Below, piece after piece: positions 46,933 through 54,464 of a stretch of DNA of 64,000 nucleotides. The notes under the pieces were generated by a model. The model ran no database searches and had not been told where the DNA came from. It saw nothing but the letters and a program-made list of their open reading frames with translations. Numbering within the stretch: the first letter of the stretch is position 1; every line of letters starts with the position of its first letter. The stretch lies in the NCBI RefSeq assembly GCF_018524365.1, contig NZ_JAEKFT010000015.1, positions 1-64,000 of the forward strand, in the 5' to 3' direction. Both the position numbers and the translations under genes were made by a program. The DNA is from Denitromonas iodatirespirans (GTDB taxonomy: Bacteria; Pseudomonadota; Gammaproteobacteria; Burkholderiales; Rhodocyclaceae).

Positions 46933-47328
46933 TCACAGCTCGGTCCGGTTCTCGGTCCCTTCGCCCGGCGTGACAAACAGCATCCGCGTGGGCACCGAGG
47001 TCTTCGCCGTATGCCAGGTGCCGGCCGGCACCACCACATACTTGCCCGGCTGATCCAGACAAATGCTCGCGTCCCCCTCCGCCGTGCGCAGCACCATCTC
47101 CACCCGGCCCGCCAGCAACACCACCACCTCATCCCCGGCCGGATGGCGCTCCCAGGTCGGCCAGTCGGTGGCGAAGGCGTATTCGGAGATCAGCACGCGG
47201 CCCTTGAAGTGGTCGAAGTTCGTGTCCAGATCGGTGTAGATGGACGGCGTGACCGGAACCGTGCTGACCGACAGGTCGGGATTCAGCACGGCAAAGACTT
47301 CGGCGAGTTTCGGGGCGGTGGCGGACAT
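46933..47328 (-). CDS. Cupin domain protein
   Basis: A 131-residue single-domain cupin. Motif 1 is recognisable in WERHPAGDEVVVLLAGRVEMVL and motif 2 in PGKYVVVPAGTWHTA, with one histidine in each and a glutamate in the first as possible metal ligands. The ATG at 47328 has AGGAG nine bases upstream; the open frame runs on upstream without coding character. The role is unknown. It lies 40 bases upstream of the gamma-glutamylcyclotransferase gene and may share its transcript. Confidence 0.85.
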   Translation of the reverse strand: MSATAPKLAEVFAVLNPDLSVSTVPVTPSIYTDLDTNFDHFKGRVLISEYAFATDWPTWERHPAGDEVVVLLAGRVEMVLRTAEGDASICLDQPGKYVVVPAGTWHTAKTSVPTRMLFVTPGEGTENRTEL

Positions 47329-47491
47329 GGTGGGGGTCTCCTGGGGGTTGTGTTCAAGCGACCTTCGGCGTGCTGCGATTAAGCACAGGGAGAGACTACG
47401 GTTTTTTTTCGACAGCATGTCGATCTTGCATGCTTGGCGGAAATCCGTGGTCTCTTCCCCATCTTCCCGAGATGCCACGCGTTACCGCATG

Positions 47492-47532
47492 CGCGTGACC
47501 CGGATTCCGCTACGCAGCATCCGGGTCACGCG
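47492..47532. repeat. Interspersed repeat copy 2, perfect 14-base inverted repeat
   Basis: CGCGTGACCCGGAT (47492-47505) and ATCCGGGTCACGCG (47519-47532) are perfect inverted arms around a 13-base centre TCCGCTACGCAGC. The centre and inner arms match the copy at 46331-46355. It lies just after the stop of the VOC gene and could double as a terminator or RNA-stability element. Confidence 0.75.
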
Positions 47533-47540
47533 TGCCGGTC

Positions 47541-47921
47541 CTAGTGCATCGAGTTCAGTCCGAACATGTTCCCCTCCGTATCCTTACAAAGCGTGACCCA
47601 GCCGAACTGGCCAATGGAGAATTTGGGGCGCACGACCTTGCCGCCGGCTGCCGCTACCCGTGCTTCTTCCACGGCGCAGTCATTCACCGTGAAGTAGATC
47701 ATGGTGCCGCCAGGCCCCGGGCGGGAATGGGGAGACTTGACGAGCGCGCCGGCGGCACCGTACGCGCTCATGTTTGCGGGAAAGCTCCGCATGACAGTCT
47801 CTCCGGTCGGGTCGCCAATCGGCTCCAGTGGCTGCTGGAATACGGCCTCGTAGAAGATCACGGCGCGGTCCATCTCTTCCACGTACATATCGAACCATCC
47901 AATCGCGTTCGGCTTATCCAT
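47541..47921 (-). CDS. VOC-family (glyoxalase/bleomycin-resistance fold) protein
   Basis: A 126-residue protein made of two beta-alpha-beta-beta-beta units: IGWFDMYVEEMDRAVIFYEAVFQQ at the start and MIYFTVNDCAVEEARVAAAG then KDTEGNMFGLNSMH at the end, typical of the VOC superfamily. AAGGAG six bases before ATG 47921 fixes the start. The substrate is unknown. It is 67 bases downstream of the AraC-type regulator on the same strand, a pairing that is common for this subfamily and suggests cotranscription. Confidence 0.88.
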   Translation of the reverse strand: MDKPNAIGWFDMYVEEMDRAVIFYEAVFQQPLEPIGDPTGETVMRSFPANMSAYGAAGALVKSPHSRPGPGGTMIYFTVNDCAVEEARVAAAGGKVVRPKFSIGQFGWVTLCKDTEGNMFGLNSMH

Positions 47922-47988
47922 CTCAGGCTCCTTGGTTACAGGTAGAGCCGTGAGGATAGTGGCCTCGCTCTGCGCGGTCTTGTAGAAA

Positions 47989-48729
47989 TCAGACGCCGAA
48001 GCGCTTGCGGTATTGCACCGGGGTGTAGCCGATAGCCTGCCGAAAGGCATGGGTGAAATGAGCCTGATCGGCGTAAAGATCGAGATAGTGTTTTCGGAAA
48101 GACTGTTGCACGCGCAGAACTTTGAGCAGGTCGTGTGGCGCAAATCCGGTGAGCCGTTTGAGTGTGCGCTGCAGCTGACGAGAGGACACACCAACCACCG
48201 CCGCCATATCGGCCACGGATCGGATGGCATCGATCTGTGACAAGATGCGCGCCATATCGTGGTTTGCGCGGATGTGGCTATGCGCTATACACCACCGCAC
48301 CTGCTCGGCAAGCACGTGCGTCATGTCCGCGAATTCGAGACCGACGAGTCGTCGATTCGTCTGTACCAGCGGCAATGTGCCTTGGTACGGCGCGCCGACA
48401 TACCGATTCAAAATCTCGTTCCGGTCCCCTTGCCACACCCCCGGATAGAACTGCACTCCCACGTAGTGGAAGAAGGTGCCGAGGTTGAGTGTCGTGGCTG
48501 CGGTATGGAGTGCTGTGATACCGGCAATTTCGGTGTCGACCAGGTTGAATAAGAGATTCACGCAGGCGTCGGGCAGCGCGTGATAGTGAAAGTCCTCTGG
48601 CAACGTGGCAAGTGTCCGCAGTTCCCAGAAGCAGTGCACCACATCAGACAAATCGTCGGTGGGCGCCAACTCGGTGTAGCGCACAGCCGATCCGCGAACC
48701 GAGAAACCGTCGGGTGCAGGGGAATACAT
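47989..48729 (-). CDS. AraC-family transcriptional regulator
   Basis: A 246-residue regulator. The N-terminal sensing domain carries the VVHCFWELRT and YHALPDACVNLLFNL blocks seen in the DUF6597-type AraC group, and the C-terminal AraC helix-turn-helix pair is visible in VADMAAVVGVSSRQLQRTLKR and ALDLYADQAHFTHAFRQAIGYTP-like sequence ending PVQYRKRFGV. The ATG at 48729 was taken as start (MYSPAPDGFSVRG); the frame stays open far upstream but without coding signs. It may control the VOC gene downstream. Confidence 0.88.
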   Translation of the reverse strand: MYSPAPDGFSVRGSAVRYTELAPTDDLSDVVHCFWELRTLATLPEDFHYHALPDACVNLLFNLVDTEIAGITALHTAATTLNLGTFFHYVGVQFYPGVWQGDRNEILNRYVGAPYQGTLPLVQTNRRLVGLEFADMTHVLAEQVRWCIAHSHIRANHDMARILSQIDAIRSVADMAAVVGVSSRQLQRTLKRLTGFAPHDLLKVLRVQQSFRKHYLDLYADQAHFTHAFRQAIGYTPVQYRKRFGV

Positions 48730-49055
48730 GGTCGATAGATTCGATGGGGCAAGCGAGGATATGGTCGCGCAGATGGGGGCGGATTTTACGTTCTTTGCCG
48801 ACTCTTGGCATTTTCGGGCCCGGTCCCTGGGGGCTTGGTCGGCTGCGGCGGTGGTGACTCCGGCGGCCAACATGCACCTCCAGATCTGCGCATCGTGGCA
48901 GAAGATCGACCCGCCGGTTTTCGATGGCGTTGGCGATCTTGACGTGTTCGGGTTCTCGTCCGAGCAGAGCTCGTCGGTGACGCTGACGAGGATGGTACCC
49001 GTCCGCTTGCCTTTCCCCTTTTCGTCATTGCGCCGTGCGCAGGCCGCTCGGAATG
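48730..49055. other. Intergenic stretch upstream of the AraC-type gene
   Basis: About 325 bases between the AraC gene start and the BCCT terminator. Open frames on both strands cross it but none shows a domain, a plausible start or conserved composition. It must contain the promoter of the AraC-VOC pair on the minus strand. Confidence 0.4.
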
Positions 49056-49085
49056 AAAAAACGCCGCAAGCGAGTGCTTGCGGCG
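49056..49085 (-). terminator. Rho-independent terminator of the BCCT gene
   Basis: Read on the minus strand, CGCCGCAAGC-ACTC-GCTTGCGGCG is a perfect ten-pair stem with a four-base loop followed by six T residues (49061-49056). It lies 25 bases after the BCCT stop codon. Confidence 0.93.
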
Positions 49086-49109
49086 CGGCCTTGTCAACAT
49101 CGGAGACGA

Positions 49110-50744
49110 TCAGCTGGCCTTGGTCGCTCTGTGTGCTCGTATGAGGCCGATGTAGAGGCTGATGCACATGGCCAGAAGAACGATGGTGAATGGGAAGCCC
49201 GTTGACACCGCCATCGCTTGCAAGGCGTTCAAGGCCTCTTCGCCACCGACCAGCAACAGGGCGGCTGCGACCAGTCCCTCGAAGGTGCACCAGAAGACCT
49301 TCTGTGCGACCGGTGCATCGGTCTTGCCACCGGAGGTGATGGTGTCGATGACCAGCGATCCGGAGTCCGACGAGGTGACGAAGAACACCAGCACAAGGAT
49401 GATTCCGAGGATCGAGGTGATCGTCGTCAGCGGCAGATGCTCAAGCATGACGAACAGTTTCAGCTCCAGTGCGGCGTCCTTCACGGGCGCTGCGGCGTCA
49501 GCCATCACCTGGAAGACCGCGGTGCCGCCGAAAGCACCCATCCACAAGACGCTCACCACCGTGGGGACAATGATGACGCAGAAGATGAACTCGCGGACGG
49601 TGCGGCCGCGTGATACGCGTGCGATGAACATGCCGACGAAGGGCGACCACGAAATCCACCAGGCCCAGTAGAACGCGGTCCAGCCTTCCATGAAGTTGGT
49701 GTCTTCGCGACCGAAGGGATTGGACAGCGGGATCAGCTCCTGCACATACGCGATGCCACCGGATACGATGGTGTCGAAAATCGCCTGGGTCGGACCGACG
49801 GCAATGACGAATATCAGTAGCAGTGCCGCCATGCCGATGTTGACTTCGGACAGGATCTTGACGCCGCCGTCCAGGCCGCGGAGGACCGATATGAGCGCCA
49901 TCGCGGTAATGATGGCGATCAGGACCACCTTGGCCACGTCGCCGGTACCCCAGCCGAACAGGTGGTTGAAACCCGCCAGCGCCTGTTGGGTACCGAACCC
50001 CAGGGAGGTTGCCAGACCGAACAGCGTCGCGAACACCGCGACAATGTCGATGATATGGCCCCACCAGCCCCAGACGCGCTCGCCCAGGAGCGGAAAGAAG
50101 GCCGAGCGCAGCGTCAGCGGCAAGCCGTTGTTGTAGGTGAAGAACGCAAGCGACAGCGCAACGACCGCGTAGATCCCCCAAGGGTGAAGTGCCCAGTGGT
50201 AAATGGTCGCGGCCATCCCGAGGTCACGGGCAGCCTCGGCATTTCCGGCGGCGGCCCCGAGCGGCGCCCAGTCGGTGCGCGCGCCGGCCTCCTGGGTGAC
50301 TCCCCCCATGGAAGAGGCAAAGTGCGACATGGGTTCGGAAACACCGAAGAACAGCAGTCCAATCCCCATGCCGGCCGCGAACAGCATGGCGAACCAGCCA
50401 ATGTACGAGTAGTCGGGCTTGGCGTCCTGTCCGCCGAGACGGATCTTGCCGAGCGGCGAAAACATCAGGAAGGCGGCAAAGAGAAGAAAGATGTTGCCCG
50501 CGCTGAGGAAGAACCACGCGAAGGTGGAGGTCAGGGCTGGACGCAGCCAGTTGAAGAATTCGGCGGCCTGATCCTGGAAGGCCAGTGTGATGAGTACGAA
50601 TGCGACGATCGACAAGCCGGAGATCGCAAATACGGGGTTGTGAATATCCAGCCCGAATGGCGTGACGTTATCCCGACCGATTTCGTAATCTGTTTCAACC
50701 GGATGCGGGACCAGTTCATCTTGACCCACTATGGCATCTGTCAT
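49110..50744 (-). CDS. BCCT-family transporter (betaine/choline/carnitine type)
   Basis: A 544-residue inner-membrane symporter with twelve predicted helices. The family signature AAGMGIGLLFFGVSEP in helix 3 and the tryptophan-rich region FYWAWWISWSPFVGMFIARVSRG in helix 8 are present. The variable glycine segment GMGIGLLF has no extra aspartate of the proton-coupled BetT type that I can identify, so sodium coupling is plausible. The cytoplasmic C terminus after the last helix is only about ten residues, so it lacks a long osmosensing tail. It is divergent from dadA, suggesting uptake of an amine or amino acid derivative rather than pure osmoprotection. Confidence 0.93.
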   Translation of the reverse strand: MTDAIVGQDELVPHPVETDYEIGRDNVTPFGLDIHNPVFAISGLSIVAFVLITLAFQDQAAEFFNWLRPALTSTFAWFFLSAGNIFLLFAAFLMFSPLGKIRLGGQDAKPDYSYIGWFAMLFAAGMGIGLLFFGVSEPMSHFASSMGGVTQEAGARTDWAPLGAAAGNAEAARDLGMAATIYHWALHPWGIYAVVALSLAFFTYNNGLPLTLRSAFFPLLGERVWGWWGHIIDIVAVFATLFGLATSLGFGTQQALAGFNHLFGWGTGDVAKVVLIAIITAMALISVLRGLDGGVKILSEVNIGMAALLLIFVIAVGPTQAIFDTIVSGGIAYVQELIPLSNPFGREDTNFMEGWTAFYWAWWISWSPFVGMFIARVSRGRTVREFIFCVIIVPTVVSVLWMGAFGGTAVFQVMADAAAPVKDAALELKLFVMLEHLPLTTITSILGIILVLVFFVTSSDSGSLVIDTITSGGKTDAPVAQKVFWCTFEGLVAAALLLVGGEEALNALQAMAVSTGFPFTIVLLAMCISLYIGLIRAHRATKAS

Positions 50745-51191
50745 GGGGGTTCCTCCTCTGTTATGCGCAGCGCCAAAGAGTCGTCGGTGTGGATGATTGC
50801 CTGAACTGGCGCGCGGCGCCGTTCAAGTATTACCGCATTTTTATGTGTGTGTCTCGCCCGGTGCGACGGGATCTTTGCACCATGCGACATCGTTCGCGTT
50901 GAGTAATGGCCGTGTTTTGGCATGCGCCAAGCATTGTTGTTCGTCGGGTCGCCGGGCGGGAAGATGCCTGCAGGAAGAGGTCAGAGGTGGCTGTCGTCGA
51001 GTCGTGTGGCGTGGATCATCCGCCGCTCGCCCAGCCCGATCTGCCGTCGACTCTTTTCGTCGCAAGACGCGGTTTTCGATGATGACGGGCCAAGTGCGTG
51101 ATCTGTATGGGCCGCGTCTGGAATGGCGCTTGCGCTATAACGAAGCATGCGGCCATCCGGGCCGTCCTGCAGATCGCAAGGGAGTTGCCCC
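50745..51191. other. Divergent promoter region between BCCT and dadA genes
   Basis: About 450 bases with no convincing gene. Open frames on both strands (for example 50797-51222) lack domains and run into dadA or BCCT coding sequence. The BCCT start has GAGGAGGAACCCCC just upstream on the minus strand. I could not identify regulator sites. Confidence 0.45.
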
Positions 51192-52445
51192 ATGCATGTT
51201 CTCGTTCTCGGTAGCGGTGTGATCGGCACCACCATGGCCTATTACCTGGCCCGCGACGGGCATGAGGTGACGGTGGTGGATCGTCAGCCCGGGCCGGCGC
51301 TGGAGACCAGCTATGCCAATGCCGGCGAGGTGTCGCCCGGCTACTCGGCGCCGTGGGCGGGGCCGGGTGTTCCGGTCAAGGCGATCAAGTGGATGCTGAT
51401 GCATCACAGCCCGCTGGTGATCAAGCCCATGCTCGACCCGGCGATGTGGCGCTGGGGCCTGGCCATGTTGCGCAACTGCACGGCGGCGCGCTATCGCCGC
51501 AACAAGGGCCGCATGGTGCGTCTGGCCGAATACAGCCGCGACTGCCTCAAGCAGCTTCGCGCCGACACCGGCATCGAGTACGACCAGCGCAGCCAGGGCA
51601 CGCTGCAGCTGTTCCGCACCCAGAAGCAGCTCGACAGCGTGGGCAAGGATGTGGACATCCTCAAGGCGTTCGACGTGCCCTACCAGGTGCTGGCGGGCGA
51701 TGCCTACCTGGAATACGAACCCGCGCTGGCGCAGGTCAAGGACAAGTTCGTCGGCGCCCTGCGCCTGCCGGGCGACGAGACCGGTGACTGCTTCAAATTC
51801 ACCCAGCGCCTGGCGGTGATGGCCGGCGAGCTGGGGGTGGATTTCCGCTTCGGGGTGAACATCCAGGGCGTCGACAGCGAAGGCGACCGCATCACCAGTG
51901 TGCGCACCGACGCCGGCGTGCTCACGGCCGACAGCATCATCCTGGCGCTGGGCAGCTATTCGCCGCAGCTGCTCAAGCCGCTGGGCATCGACACGCCGAT
52001 CTATCCGGTCAAGGGCTTTTCGATCACGGTGCCGATCAGCGATGCGGCGATGGCGCCGGAATCGACCATCATGGACGAGACCCACAAGGTGGCGATCACC
52101 CGCCTGGGCGACCGCATCCGGGTGGGCGGCACGGCGCAGCTGTCGGGCTACGATCTGCGGCTCGACCCGGCCCGCCGCGGCACGTTGGAATTCGTGGTGG
52201 GCGACCTCTTCCCCAAGGGCGGCGATGTGGCGCAGGCCGAGTTCTGGACCGGCCTGCGGCCGATGACGCCCGACGGCACGCCGATCCTCGGCGAGACGCG
52301 CTATCGCAACCTCTACCTGAGCACCGGCCACGGCACGCTGGGCTGGACCATGGCCGCCGGCACCGGCCGCGTCATGGCCGATCTGATCGCCGGGCGCTCG
52401 CCCGAGATCAGCATGGAGGGCCTGACCGTGGCCCGCTACCACTGA
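51192..52445 (+). CDS. dadA: D-amino acid dehydrogenase (small subunit type)
   Basis: DadA is an FAD-dependent, membrane-associated enzyme that oxidises D-amino acids (D-alanine best) to 2-oxo acids and passes electrons to the respiratory chain. The 417-residue length fits. The FAD site [28 protein letters not shown] is at the N terminus (written here in two parts: [16 protein letters not shown] and EVTVVDR), with [20 protein letters not shown] and the C-terminal [24 protein letters not shown] precedes ATG 51192. No alanine racemase (dadX) follows; the next gene is convergent. Confidence 0.94.
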   Translation: MHVLVLGSGVIGTTMAYYLARDGHEVTVVDRQPGPALETSYANAGEVSPGYSAPWAGPGVPVKAIKWMLMHHSPLVIKPMLDPAMWRWGLAMLRNCTAARYRRNKGRMVRLAEYSRDCLKQLRADTGIEYDQRSQGTLQLFRTQKQLDSVGKDVDILKAFDVPYQVLAGDAYLEYEPALAQVKDKFVGALRLPGDETGDCFKFTQRLAVMAGELGVDFRFGVNIQGVDSEGDRITSVRTDAGVLTADSIILALGSYSPQLLKPLGIDTPIYPVKGFSITVPISDAAMAPESTIMDETHKVAITRLGDRIRVGGTAQLSGYDLRLDPARRGTLEFVVGDLFPKGGDVAQAEFWTGLRPMTPDGTPILGETRYRNLYLSTGHGTLGWTMAAGTGRVMADLIAGRSPEISMEGLTVARYH

Positions 52446-52548
52446 CTGCCCCGACCGCGCGCCGCTAGAGCGCGATGGCCGTCCGTCGATTGCTGCCGAC
52501 CTGCGGGGGCTGGGCCGGGGGGCTCGTGTGTCGGCGTGGTGTCGGGGC

Positions 52549-53727
52549 TCAAAAATAGCTGAGCCAGGCCTTGCGACTGTTGCGTTTGTAGTTGGCGAAG
52601 GCGCGGCAGGGGAGATAGAGGAGCGCCAGCAAGGCCACTGCCAGCGCCCAGATCTGCCAGACATGGCCGACGCTGAAGCGCCCGCCGTCCCCGCTGCCCC
52701 ACAGGGTAAGGGCGGCCAGATACAACAGGTGCAGGACGTAGAGGTGCAGGATGTAGAAGAACATCGGCGCGCGGCCGAACTGGGCCAGCACCGCCAACCG
52801 GCCCGTGCCGCGCTCCAGGCGGGCGAGGGCGAGGAGGCCGACGCCGAGGGTGAGGAGCAGGAACAGCAGCGACGGCGGGTACTTGGTCACATTGACGAAG
52901 GACATGAGCGTTTCGAGCGGATCCTGTCCGGGTTGCCACAAGGCCGCCTGGCCATAGGCGCCGGTGGCGCGCAGGACGACGAAACCGAGCAGCGCGCCCG
53001 CACCGGCCAGCCACCAGACGCGGCGCCGCCGCTCCGGCGCGACGTCGCGCTGGTACAGCCGGCCCGCGACATAGCCGAGGGCGATCACGCCGATCCACGG
53101 CAGTACCGGGTAGGACGTGCGTGCGCGCAGCCCGGCCCCCAGGTCGATGATGCTACGGTCATGGAGGATGGCCCATGGCACGAAACCGGCGTCACCGGCG
53201 GCGACATGCAGGCCGTCGAGGGCGTTGTGCCCGGCGATGATGCCGATCGCCACCGCCAGCAGCGCCGGCCACGGTAGCCACAGCAAGGCGGAGAGGGCGA
53301 TCATCGACAGCCCGATCGCCCAGATCACCTGCAGGTAGATCATTTGCGGGGGGAGGCTGAAGGTCCACGCAAAGTTCACCACGCTCAGCTCGAGCAGAAC
53401 GAGGAACACCCCGCGTTTGAACAGATACGCACTCGCCGCGCGCCTTGGCGCGACGTGTTTGTGGCCGTAGAGCCAGGCACCGATGCCGGTCAGGAAGACG
53501 AACACCGGTGCGCAGACGTGGCTGGTGAGGCGGGTGAAGAACAGCGCCGGTGCGGTGCCCGCGACGTCCATCGGGTCGGCCACCTGGAGATGCAGGTAGA
53601 AGTACTCGCGGACATGGTCGACGAGCATCAGCGCCATCACCAGGCCACGCAGCACGTCGATCGCGAGGATACGGCCCGACACGAGCCCGTCCGGCAGGCC
53701 GCCCGCGACCGGCATCGACGGGCTCAT
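52549..53727 (-). CDS. DUF1624/acyltransferase-like polytopic membrane protein
   Basis: A 392-residue inner-membrane protein with about ten to twelve helices. The N-terminal motif RILAIDVLRGLVMALMLVDHVREYF resembles the start of heparan-alpha-glucosaminide N-acetyltransferase-like (DUF1624/YeiB-type) proteins: the pattern D-x-x-R-G-x-x-x-x-x-M-x-x-D-H. Later helices include APMFFYILHLYVLHLLYL. It likely moves an acyl group across the membrane, but the acceptor is unknown. Its ATG overlaps the DUF4198 stop (ATGA), so it is part of the TonB-receptor operon. Confidence 0.82.
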   Translation of the reverse strand: MSPSMPVAGGLPDGLVSGRILAIDVLRGLVMALMLVDHVREYFYLHLQVADPMDVAGTAPALFFTRLTSHVCAPVFVFLTGIGAWLYGHKHVAPRRAASAYLFKRGVFLVLLELSVVNFAWTFSLPPQMIYLQVIWAIGLSMIALSALLWLPWPALLAVAIGIIAGHNALDGLHVAAGDAGFVPWAILHDRSIIDLGAGLRARTSYPVLPWIGVIALGYVAGRLYQRDVAPERRRRVWWLAGAGALLGFVVLRATGAYGQAALWQPGQDPLETLMSFVNVTKYPPSLLFLLLTLGVGLLALARLERGTGRLAVLAQFGRAPMFFYILHLYVLHLLYLAALTLWGSGDGGRFSVGHVWQIWALAVALLALLYLPCRAFANYKRNSRKAWLSYF

Positions 53728-54455
53728 TCCGGACGGTGTCCGAGGGCGAAGGACAGCGATGCCAGATGCTCGGTCTTGTCCGCCAGTGCGGCGTCGTCGG
53801 GAGCGGTGCTGTGCTTTGCGACGATCACGTTGAGGCCCTGATTGCGTACCTTGACGGTGACGAGGCCATGGGCATCGGTCCGCAGCGGCTCGCCGTCGGG
53901 GTCGCCGACGAAGTCGGCAATGACTTCCGCGCCGGCCACCGGCTGCCCGCGGAACTGCACGCGCAGCTGCAGGTCGTCGTCCTTGTGTTGCGGCAATGCC
54001 GCCGCGACCGGGACGATCTGCAGCGCATGGTCGGGCAATGCGGCCAGCGGGGCTTTCAGCGGTGCGCGCAGGTGCACGGCGTATTTCAGGTAGCGGCCGC
54101 TTTCCTGCGCGCCGGGGACGGCGTCCTTGGTCTTGCCGAACCATTTGCCCTCCGGCCCCTTGGTCCAGAAACCGTTGTCGAGCACCGCGGCGACGACCGC
54201 GGGCTTTTGCTGAAGGTCGACGAACAGCAGTCGGCCGACCGGCGCCAGCCCGGTGGCGACCGACTCGCCGGCCGCGTCGTAGGCGGCGACATGGCGGATT
54301 TTCGTGGCGCGTTTGGCGGTGTCGAGATCCTCGGCGCCTTCGCCGTAGACCAAGGCGAGATCGCCGCCGCGCTGCGCGAACCAGATGCCGTGCGCGCCGG
54401 CATGTCCGGCGGCAAGGGCGAGGGTGACCAGCAACAGTCGGGAGATGCGTTTCAT
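53724..54455 (-). CDS. Exported DUF4198 (NikM-like) protein
   Basis: A 243-residue precursor with signal peptide (RLLLVTLALAAGHAGAH). The mature N terminus begins HGIWFAQRGGDLALVYGEG, and the C-terminal part (RVQFRGQPVAGAEVIADFVGDPDGEPLRTDAHGLVTVKV, read as two adjacent blocks) is the beta-sandwich seen in DUF4198 proteins. The family is often encoded next to TonB-dependent receptors or nickel/cobalt uptake genes and the N-terminal histidine after cleavage could bind metal. It lies 9 bases after the receptor gene and overlaps the next gene by four bases. Confidence 0.85.
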   Translation of the reverse strand: MKRISRLLLVTLALAAGHAGAHGIWFAQRGGDLALVYGEGAEDLDTAKRATKIRHVAAYDAAGESVATGLAPVGRLLFVDLQQKPAVVAAVLDNGFWTKGPEGKWFGKTKDAVPGAQESGRYLKYAVHLRAPLKAPLAALPDHALQIVPVAAALPQHKDDDLQLRVQFRGQPVAGAEVIADFVGDPDGEPLRTDAHGLVTVKVRNQGLNVIVAKHSTAPDDAALADKTEHLASLSFALGHRPE

Positions 54456-54464
54456 GATGTGCTC

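Noticed and set aside
48728-49144. A 138-codon plus-strand frame upstream of the AraC-type gene
   Set aside because: It runs through the BCCT terminator and has no domain.
50797-51222. A 141-codon frame in the BCCT-dadA gap
   Set aside because: It overlaps the dadA start in another frame and shows no coding features.
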